Of a stretch of DNA of 64,000 nucleotides, positions 58,057 through 64,000 are shown one piece after another. Position 1 is the stretch's first letter. The number at the start of each line of letters is the position of its first letter. The stretch comes from Curtobacterium sp. GC_Cur_3 (lineage in GTDB: Bacteria; Actinomycetota; Actinomycetes; Actinomycetales; Microbacteriaceae): the NCBI RefSeq assembly GCF_026544205.1, contig NZ_JALNUI010000001.1, positions 62,001-126,000 of the forward strand. The letters are read 5' to 3'. A program made the translations under genes and the position numbers. The notes under the pieces were generated by a model. That model saw only the letters and a list, made by a program, of their open reading frames with translations. It ran no database searches and had not been told where the DNA came from.

Positions 58057-59639
58057 GGTGTCTCCGCCATGCCGCGGACCCGGGCGCGCTGGATCTTGCC
58101 GGTGGGGGCGCGGGGCAGGTCGGGCACGACGATGATCTCCACCGGGCGGCGGAAGCGGGTCAGGGACCGTTCGGCGCGGGCGGTGAGGTCGGCGACGAGG
58201 GCGGCGGCGTCGGCTGCGTCGCGGTCGGCGTCGTCGGCTGCGTCGCGGTCGGCGTCGCTGTGCCGTTCGTCGGCGTCGTCGTCTGGGTCCTCGTCCCGCG
58301 GCTGCGGGATGACGTACGCCACCGGCACGCTGCCGAGGACGTCGTCGGGTCGGGCCACGACCACGGCTTCGAGCACCCGCGGGTCGCCGAGCAGGACGTC
58401 CTCGACCTCGGCGGGCCAGACCTTCTCGCCCCCGCGGTTGATGACGTCGTCGGACCGACCGGCGAGCGACACCCAGCCGTCCTCGGCGACGGAGCCGACG
58501 TCCCCCGTGGCGAGCCAGCCGTCCGCGTCGAAGCGCTCGGCGGCGCGCCCGTGCAGGTAGGAGCGCACGATGCCCGGTCCGCGGACCCACAGCGCCCCGG
58601 TCGCGCCGGCCGGCAGCACGGTGCCGTCCTCGTCGCGGACCTGCACGGCGCAACCGACGGGCACCCCCACCGAGCCGGCACGGGCTGGCGCACCGAGCGG
58701 GGTGGCGGTGATCTGGCTCGCGCCCTCGGTCATGCCCCAGCTCACGACGAGCGGGACGTCACCCAGGGCGGACCGGACGGGGTCGGGCAGCGGTGCCGAG
58801 GCGCTCCGGACGAACCGCAGGCCGTCGGGGAAGTCGAGCGGCCCGGTCTTCGCGAGCACCGCGAGGATGGCCGGCACCGCGTTCAACCACGTCACACGGC
58901 GTTCGGCGAGCAGCTCCCAGAACCCGGTCCGCCGGAAGCGCCGGTCGAGCACGAGCGTGGCGCCGGCGACGAGGGTCGAGAGCAGCCCGACGACCTCGGC
59001 GTTGACGTGGAACAGCGGCAACGAGTTGAACCCGCGGTCCTCCGGGGTCAGCCCGTTGTGCTCCGCCACGGCCCGCGCGACGAACAGCAGCTGTGACTCG
59101 GGCAGTTCGACGCCCTTCGGCGTGCCGGTCGAGCCGGAGGTGAAGAGCACCACGGACCCCTCACCGGGTGCGTCCGGCGTCGCGGTGGGCACGTCGCCGT
59201 CACGGACGTCGGACGGGAGGCCCGTGGCCGGGTCCACGCGGGCGGCCGGCGTCCCCGGGATGGTGGCGTCCTCGAGCCGGTCCGACACCACGATCGAGGC
59301 GCCACCGAGCAGGTCCGCGAGCCGTGCCGGCTCCGTCGTCGGCTGCCCGGTGTCGACAGGGACGGCTCGGCGCCCGCTCGCGACGGCGGCGAGGTGCACG
59401 ACGGCGAACGCGAGCGGGTCCCCCACGTCGACGAGCACGGCGCCGGAGTCGGGTACGCCGATCACGTCGAAGGTCGAGGACCAGGCGGCGACGGCGGTCT
59501 CCAGGTCGCCGTGGCGGAGGACCCGGTCGGAGCGGGCGTCCTCGAGGAACACCCGGTCGGGGTCATCGGTGGCACGCTGACGGATCAGGGCGCGGAGGCT
59601 GCCGGGGGTCGGCGAGTGGGGGTCGCGGTCGTGCTGCAC
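58053..59639 (-). CDS. AMP-dependent acyl-CoA synthetase/ligase family protein
   Basis: Adenylate-forming enzyme of 528 residues. The P-loop is LFTSGSTGTPKGVEL (about 165-180). WGMTEGASQ is motif A5, ATGDVGSVAEDGWVSLAGR is A7/A8, and PTGKIQRARVRG carries the catalytic lysine A10. A roughly 40-residue acidic insert (DDDADERHSDADRDAADDADRDAADAA region) sits in the C-terminal domain and comes partly from a perfect 24-bp repeat. The substrate acid is unknown. It is coupled to the acyltransferase downstream. ATG 59639. Confidence 0.88.
   Translation of the reverse strand: MQHDRDPHSPTPGSLRALIRQRATDDPDRVFLEDARSDRVLRHGDLETAVAAWSSTFDVIGVPDSGAVLVDVGDPLAFAVVHLAAVASGRRAVPVDTGQPTTEPARLADLLGGASIVVSDRLEDATIPGTPAARVDPATGLPSDVRDGDVPTATPDAPGEGSVVLFTSGSTGTPKGVELPESQLLFVARAVAEHNGLTPEDRGFNSLPLFHVNAEVVGLLSTLVAGATLVLDRRFRRTGFWELLAERRVTWLNAVPAILAVLAKTGPLDFPDGLRFVRSASAPLPDPVRSALGDVPLVVSWGMTEGASQITATPLGAPARAGSVGVPVGCAVQVRDEDGTVLPAGATGALWVRGPGIVRSYLHGRAAERFDADGWLATGDVGSVAEDGWVSLAGRSDDVINRGGEKVWPAEVEDVLLGDPRVLEAVVVARPDDVLGSVPVAYVIPQPRDEDPDDDADERHSDADRDAADDADRDAADAAALVADLTARAERSLTRFRRPVEIIVVPDLPRAPTGKIQRARVRGMAETP
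58209..58256. repeat. Perfect 24-bp tandem duplication inside the AMP-ligase gene
   Basis: Copies 58209-58232 and 58233-58256 are identical (starting gtcggctgcgtcgcgg). The unit adds eight in-frame residues to the acidic insert. Confidence 0.93.
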
Positions 59640-59702
59640 CCTGCCACGCTAATCCCGGATCCTATGACCGTCCGTCAGGGACCGGCTGTCACGGACCGCG
59701 TG

Positions 59703-60761
59703 TCAGGGACTGGTCTGCGTGGGCAGGGGGAAGCGTCGCAGCAGCCACTGCCAGAGCGCGATCAGGCGGGGCTGCCCGTCGGCGTCGAGTGGCGTCGTGT
59801 CCTTGATGATGCGGGAGTGCGACTGCGCCGGCGTCCCGATGCGGATGTCGGTGAGGATCGCGTGCGGGTACCAGCCCTGCGGTGGGGCCGCGGTGTCGGT
59901 GCGCCACGGTTCGGCCGGTCCGCCGGGGGTCGCCGGGACGTCGAGACCGAGTGCCGTCCACGACCCGCGGATCCGCGGTCCGAACTCGTCGCGGACGTCG
60001 TCCACGGCGTACATCCGCGACGCCGGGGTCTGCCCGGGGCGGTCCATCCAGGCGGCGTGCACCGGCCCGAGCGACTCCACCGGGGACGAGAACATGAGCG
60101 CGCCGAGGACCGGGCGGACGTGCGCGATGTAGGCGGCCTCGCCCCCGCCCTGCGAGTGTCCGGCCACGACGATGTCGTCCCAGGCGATGTCCTCGTTCGC
60201 GGCGACGAAACGGCCCCACCCGCCCTTCGGGTCCACGTCGTCGAGGTGCGCGATCGCGTCGCGGAAGCGCGAGACGATCGACCCCGCCGGGGACACCGCG
60301 CTGTACTCCGACTGCCGGGTGCCGTCGAACCGGTTCCGCTGGACCGTGCCGTAGCAGTGCGGGTCGGCCTCGCACGTGCCGGAGAGGGTCTTGCCGAGGT
60401 TCCAGTAGTCGAGCCCGAGCACGTGGTAGCCGTCGCCGAGCGCGGTCGTCAGGAACCGCTGGTAGTCGGCGGGCCGGGCGCGCGTCGCCGGCAGGAACAG
60501 CAGCAGCGGCCCGTCGGACGCGGTCCTGGCGGCGAAGTCGTCCCGGTTCGGTTCGAGCCGCTCGCCGTCGATCGCTCCGAGTCGGAAGCGGTGGAACTCG
60601 TCCTGGGGCCCACGTGCGTCGCTCCGGGGGCGGGCGTGCGCGGGTTCACGGCCGTGGTCCGCCACGCGCTGCCCGGCGAGCACGTTCGCCGCGACGAGGG
60701 TGCCGAGCCCGATCGCGACGAGGACCACCGCGGCGACGACGAGCAGCAGCCGGTGCTTCAT
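59703..60761 (-). CDS. Membrane-anchored or secreted alpha/beta hydrolase
   Basis: Protein of 352 residues with one N-terminal membrane segment (about 4-26), either anchor or signal. The hydrolase core has the nucleophile elbow GHSQGGGEAA and FLPATRARPADYQRFL near the oxyanion loop. It resembles BPSS1187-type hydrolases of unknown substrate. Its ATG overlaps the coaE stop (ATGA), so the two are translationally coupled, a linkage that is not part of the usual actinobacterial coaE context. Confidence 0.82.
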   Translation of the reverse strand: MKHRLLLVVAAVVLVAIGLGTLVAANVLAGQRVADHGREPAHARPRSDARGPQDEFHRFRLGAIDGERLEPNRDDFAARTASDGPLLLFLPATRARPADYQRFLTTALGDGYHVLGLDYWNLGKTLSGTCEADPHCYGTVQRNRFDGTRQSEYSAVSPAGSIVSRFRDAIAHLDDVDPKGGWGRFVAANEDIAWDDIVVAGHSQGGGEAAYIAHVRPVLGALMFSSPVESLGPVHAAWMDRPGQTPASRMYAVDDVRDEFGPRIRGSWTALGLDVPATPGGPAEPWRTDTAAPPQGWYPHAILTDIRIGTPAQSHSRIIKDTTPLDADGQPRLIALWQWLLRRFPLPTQTSP

Positions 60762-61369
60762 CTGGGCTCGGGTGCGACCACGGCCCAGACCTCGTCCGCC
60801 GAGCGGATCGTGTCCTCGAGCGTGCCGGTGGCGTCGACGACGTGGTCGGCCAGGGCGAGGCGGTCGGCGTCGCTCGCCTGCGCGCCGACGCGACGCTCCG
60901 CCTCCTGACGGCTCATCCCGCGGTGCTGCACGAGGCGCTCGATCCGCAACGCCGCCGGGGCGTCGACGACCACGACCGCGTCGAACCGCAGCGGGCGGGT
61001 CCCGCGGGCCTCGGCCAGGAGCGGGACGTCGTACACCACCACCGCGTCCGGGTCGGCCTGCTCGGCGGCGTCGAACGCGGCCTGGGCGAGTCGCCAGACC
61101 TCGGGGTGGGTGATGGCCTCGAGGTCCCTGCGCGCCGCGGGGTCGGAGAACACTATGGTGCCGAGGGCCGGGCGGTCGAGCGATCCGTCCGCCGCGAGCA
61201 CCGAGGGACCGAAGCGCTCCGCGACCTGCTGGAGCCCCGGGCTGCCGGGTGCGACGGCGTCCCGAGCCAGGCGATCCGCGTCGACGACGACGGCGCCGTG
61301 CTCCGCCCAACGAGCCGAGACGGTCGACTTCCCCGCGGCGATGCCGCCCGTGAGTCCGATGATGCGCAC
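60758..61369 (-). CDS. coaE: Dephospho-CoA kinase
   Basis: Final step of coenzyme A synthesis, phosphorylating dephospho-CoA. 203 residues, the minimal CoaE without the C-terminal UPF0157 domain found in some actinobacteria. Walker A is GGIAAGKST (8-16). DADRLARD, VYDVPLLAE and RLVQHRGMSRQEAERR complete the substrate and lid regions. It lies between rpsA and the alpha/beta hydrolase. Confidence 0.96.
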   Translation of the reverse strand: MRIIGLTGGIAAGKSTVSARWAEHGAVVVDADRLARDAVAPGSPGLQQVAERFGPSVLAADGSLDRPALGTIVFSDPAARRDLEAITHPEVWRLAQAAFDAAEQADPDAVVVYDVPLLAEARGTRPLRFDAVVVVDAPAALRIERLVQHRGMSRQEAERRVGAQASDADRLALADHVVDATGTLEDTIRSADEVWAVVAPEPR

Positions 61370-61398
61370 GGCGACCAGCCTAGGCGTCGGTCCCCCAC

Positions 61399-61450
61399 GA
61401 ACGCCGGAAGCCCGGCACCCCCTGAGGGATGCCGGGCTTCCGGTGCGTTC
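61399..61450. terminator. rpsA terminator
   Basis: gaacgccggaagcccggca (61399-61417) pairs with tgccgggcttccggtgcgttc (61430-61450), 19 paired bases with a 2-base bulge and a 12-base loop. It lies 18 bases after the rpsA stop. Confidence 0.8.
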
Positions 61451-61468
61451 AGTTGCTGCTGAGCTCGA

Positions 61469-62926
61469 TCAGTTGGTCGAGCTGAGCTTCTCGCGGAGCG
61501 CCGCGAGCGAGGCGTCGTCGGCCAGGGTGCCCTGGCCGGCCTGCTCGGTGGTGAACGACGAGGACGCGCTGGCCGGGAGGTCGAAGGTACCGGTGGCCTC
61601 GTCCGTGAGGGACTTGGCGACCTGTGCCTTGTGGGCCTCCCAACGGCCCTGGGCGGCCGCGTACTGGCCTTCCCAGACCTCGCGCTGTGCGTCGTAGCCC
61701 TCGAGCCACTCGTTGGTCTCCGGGTCGAAGCCCTCGGGGTACTTGTAGTCACCCTTGTCGTCGTACTCGGTCGGCATGCCGTAGAGAGCCGGGTCGAACT
61801 CGGCGCTCTCCGGGTCGACGCCCTCGTTGGCCTGCTTGAGGCTGAGCGAGATGCGACGACGGTCGAGGTCGATGTCGATGATCTTCACGAAGACCTCGTC
61901 ACCGACGGAGACGACCTGCTCGGCGAGCTCGACGTGCTTGTTCGAGAGCTCCGAGATGTGGACCAGGCCCTCGATGCCGTCCGCGACGCGGACGAAGGCA
62001 CCGAACGGCACGAGCTTCGTGACCTTGCCCGGCGCGATCTGACCGATCGCGTGGGTGCGGGCGAAGACCTGCCAGGGGTCCTCCTGCGTGGCCTTGAGCG
62101 AGAGCGACACGCGCTCGCGGTCCAGGTCCACCTCGAGGATCTCGACGGTGACTTCCTGACCGACCTCGACGACCTCGCTGGCGTGCTCGATGTGCTTCCA
62201 GCTGAGCTCGGAGACGTGGACGAGACCGTCGACGCCGCCGAGGTCGACGAACGCACCGAAGTTGACGATCGACGAGACGACGCCCTTGCGGACCTGGCCC
62301 TTGTGGAGGTTGTTCAGGAACGTGGTGCGCGACTCGGACTGCGTCTGCTCGAGCAGTGCACGACGCGAGAGCACGACGTTGTTGCGGTTCTTGTCGAGCT
62401 CGAGGATCTTGGCCTCGATCTCCTGGCCGAGGTACGGCGTGAGGTCGCGGACGCGGCGGAGCTCGATGAGCGATGCCGGGAGGAAGCCACGGAGACCGAT
62501 GTCCACGATGAGGCCACCCTTGACGACCTCGATGACGGTGCCGGTGACGACCCCGTCGGACTCCTTGATCTTCTCGACGTCGCCCCACGCACGCTCGTAC
62601 TGCGCGCGCTTCTTCGACAGGATGAGGCGGCCTTCCTTGTCCTCCTTCTGGAGGACCAGGGCCTCGACCTCGTCACCGACGTTGACGACCTCGTTGGGGT
62701 CGACGTCGTGCTTGATCGAGAGCTCGCGCGAGGGGATGACACCCTCGGTCTTGTACCCGACGTCGAGGAGGACCTCGTCGCGGTCGATCTTCACGACGGT
62801 GCCGGAGATGAGATCGCCGTCGTTGAAGAACTTCAGGGTCTTCTCGACCTCGGCCAGGAAGTCATCAGCCGAACCGATGTCGTTGATGGCGACCTGCTTA
62901 GGAGCCTTGGTCGTAGTGGTTGTCAT
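61469..62926 (-). CDS. rpsA: 30S ribosomal protein S1
   Basis: Binds mRNA on the small subunit. 485 residues with four S1 OB-fold repeats, as in actinobacteria: near 36 (GDLISGTVVKIDRDEVLLDVG), 122 (DGVVTGTVIEVVKGGLIVDIG), 208 (GQVRKGVVSSIVNFGAFVDLGG) and 293 (GQIAPGKVTKLVPFGAFVRV). The C-terminus is a long acidic, low-complexity tail (EEYDDKGDYKYPEGFDPET region). ATG 62926. The leader is about 100 bases, which would allow the usual S1 autoregulation. Confidence 0.98.
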   Translation of the reverse strand: MTTTTTKAPKQVAINDIGSADDFLAEVEKTLKFFNDGDLISGTVVKIDRDEVLLDVGYKTEGVIPSRELSIKHDVDPNEVVNVGDEVEALVLQKEDKEGRLILSKKRAQYERAWGDVEKIKESDGVVTGTVIEVVKGGLIVDIGLRGFLPASLIELRRVRDLTPYLGQEIEAKILELDKNRNNVVLSRRALLEQTQSESRTTFLNNLHKGQVRKGVVSSIVNFGAFVDLGGVDGLVHVSELSWKHIEHASEVVEVGQEVTVEILEVDLDRERVSLSLKATQEDPWQVFARTHAIGQIAPGKVTKLVPFGAFVRVADGIEGLVHISELSNKHVELAEQVVSVGDEVFVKIIDIDLDRRRISLSLKQANEGVDPESAEFDPALYGMPTEYDDKGDYKYPEGFDPETNEWLEGYDAQREVWEGQYAAAQGRWEAHKAQVAKSLTDEATGTFDLPASASSSFTTEQAGQGTLADDASLAALREKLSSTN

Positions 62927-63034
62927 GTAGAGATTGCTCCGAACGGACATGAGTCGGGCCAGGGCGACGCGGGGACAGTGCCCGCATGCTGCCGCCGTGG
63001 CGGTGGATTGTGGTGACGCGGATTGCGCCGCACA

Positions 63035-63064
63035 AGTCTAACCGGTGCGCTCGACCCCTCACAA
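63035..63064 (-). promoter_or_regulatory. rpsA promoter
   Basis: On the minus strand TTGTGA (63059-63064) and TAGACT (63035-63040) are separated by 18 bases. This is a strong match to a housekeeping sigma promoter and predicts transcription starting near 63028. Confidence 0.7.
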
Positions 63065-63110
63065 GCGGGGCAGGGTGCGTGTCGCGGCCGTCCGTGCGGG
63101 GTGCCCGGGG

Positions 63111-64000
63111 TCAGTCGAGCAGCGCCGACCGGAGGGTGTCGAGGCCGACCCCGCCGAGTGCCAGCGCGCGGTGGTGGAACGCCTTGAGGTCGAAGTCGGC
63201 ACCCTCACGAGCGGCGACCTCGTCGCGGACGGACTCCCACACGCGCTGCCCGACCTTGTAGGACGGCGCCTGCCCGGGCCACCCGAAGTACCGGGCGACC
63301 TCGAACCGCACGAACGCCGGGTCCATGTTGACGTTCTGCCCCATGAAGTCGAGGGCGTACTCCCACGTCCAGCCGCCGCCGTCCGGGTTCGTCTTCTGCA
63401 GGTGCACACCGATGTCGAGCACCACGCGGGCAGCACGCATCCGCTGACCGTCGAGCATCCCGAGGCGGTCGCCGTCGTCGTCGAGGAACCCGAGCTGCTC
63501 CATCAGGCGCTCGGCGTACAGCGCCCAGCCCTCCACGTGTCCGGAGGGGCCCGCGAGCTGCCGGCGCCAGGTGTTGAGCTCGCCCCGGTTGAAGACGGCC
63601 TGGCTGATCTGCAGGTGGTGTCCGGGGACGCCCTCGTGGTAGACCGTGGTCTTCTCCCGCCAGGTGCCGAACTCGGTGACGCCCTCCGGCACGGACCACC
63701 ACATGCGGCCGGCGCGCGAGAAGTCGTCGGACGGGCCCGTGTAGTAGATGCCGCCCTCCTGCGTGGGGGCGATGCGGCACTCCAGGCGCTTGATCGGGTC
63801 CGCGATGTCGAAGTAGCGGCCGTCCATCGCCCGGATCGACTCGTCGCTGGTCTCCTGCATCCACTGGCGCAGGGCGTCGGTGCCGTGCAGGACCCGGGCG
63901 GGGTCGGCGTCGAGGACCTCGATCGCGCGGGCCACGGACGCGCCGGACTCGATCCGGTCGGCGATGCGCTCCTGCTCCTCGCGCATCCGGGCGAGCTCCT
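63111..64000 (-). CDS. DUF885 family protein, probable metallopeptidase (N-terminus cut by window edge)
   Basis: The C-terminal 295 or so residues are visible. The metal-binding motif HEGVPGHH (HExxPGH type) lies near TTVYHEGVPGHHLQI, and GHVEGWALYAERLMEQLG follows with the likely third ligand. DUF885 proteins are predicted zinc-dependent carboxypeptidases or endopeptidases, mostly uncharacterised. The gene continues beyond the right edge, so the start and any signal peptide are not seen. The 160-bp gap to rpsA holds the rpsA promoter. Confidence 0.9.
   Translation of the reverse strand, partial: ELARMREEQERIADRIESGASVARAIEVLDADPARVLHGTDALRQWMQETSDESIRAMDGRYFDIADPIKRLECRIAPTQEGGIYYTGPSDDFSRAGRMWWSVPEGVTEFGTWREKTTVYHEGVPGHHLQISQAVFNRGELNTWRRQLAGPSGHVEGWALYAERLMEQLGFLDDDGDRLGMLDGQRMRAARVVLDIGVHLQKTNPDGGGWTWEYALDFMGQNVNMDPAFVRFEVARYFGWPGQAPSYKVGQRVWESVRDEVAAREGADFDLKAFHHRALALGGVGLDTLRSALLD

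Noticed and set aside
59211-59245. GGGAGGC-type hairpin inside the AMP-ligase gene
   Set aside because: The left core occurs in coding sequence but the right arm does not pair well; chance match in GC-rich code.

Overview
This window is a gene-dense, very GC-rich piece of an actinobacterial chromosome. It most likely comes from the family Microbacteriaceae (Curtobacterium-like); the family call is inference from gene order and protein style. Supporting signs are RbpA, WhiA, OpcA next to Zwf, a SufBDC operon with an embedded Rieske protein, DUF3099 plus SURF1, many GTG starts, and many 4-base stop/start overlaps. I saw no rRNA or tRNA gene, CRISPR array, prophage or complete insertion sequence. 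Both ends cut through a gene.

Layout. 1-12.2 kb: a helicase (cut by the left edge), dinB (DNA polymerase IV) and an acyl-CoA dehydrogenase-like gene in one coupled minus-strand run. These are followed by SGNH hydrolase, D,D-carboxypeptidase, rRNA-type 2'-O-methyltransferase, sirtuin, histidine phosphatase, two hypothetical membrane proteins, a glycosyltransferase and an alpha/beta hydrolase. 12.3-18.8 kb: storage sugar metabolism (trehalose synthase, glycogen synthase-type GT4, glgC), interleaved with a DEDDh exonuclease, L31 type B and an ABC ATPase. 18.9-24.6 kb: serB, a fabG-like reductase, the DUF3099/zinc-ribbon-like/SURF1 run, an ABC-F ATPase and bioY. 24.9-32.1 kb: the suf operon (sufB-sufD-Rieske-sufC-sufT), then heme A biosynthesis (ctaA and ctaB, convergent). 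32.4-40.8 kb: the pentose phosphate operon tkt-tal-pgi-zwf-opcA-pgl. 41.0-46.9 kb, on the opposite strand: rapZ, whiA, gap-pgk-tpiA-secG-rbpA. 47.0-55.3 kb: uvrC, uvrA, an SDR and uvrB. 55.5-60.8 kb: accessory genes (MFS transporter, acyltransferase, AMP-ligase, alpha/beta hydrolase) that split coaE from uvrB. 60.8-64 kb: coaE, rpsA and a DUF885 protein (cut by the right edge).

How the genes work together: central carbon flow dominates. The oxidative and non-oxidative pentose phosphate genes run on the plus strand and lower glycolysis runs on the minus strand, and the two operons converge on a palindrome-rich spacer at 40.8-41.0 kb. GlgC feeds ADP-glucose to the GT4 synthase, and TreS links trehalose and maltose to the same pool. 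Suf supplies Fe-S clusters; CtaA, CtaB and SURF1 supply heme-copper oxidase assembly. The UvrABC excision system and DNA polymerase IV serve DNA repair.

The most unusual content is not coding. Convergent spacers hold related families of long, often perfect palindromes. A two-palindrome composite occurs twice in inverted orientation (24.7 and 40.8 kb). A 776-bp spacer between ctaA and ctaB is packed with GAGAC/GTCTC palindromes, contains a roughly 61-bp tandem array, and has a stretch bounded by a 19-bp inverted repeat. Other points of interest are a duplicated tpiA 5' end that creates a 16-codon mini-ORF between pgk and tpiA, and an RbpA without its zinc ligands.
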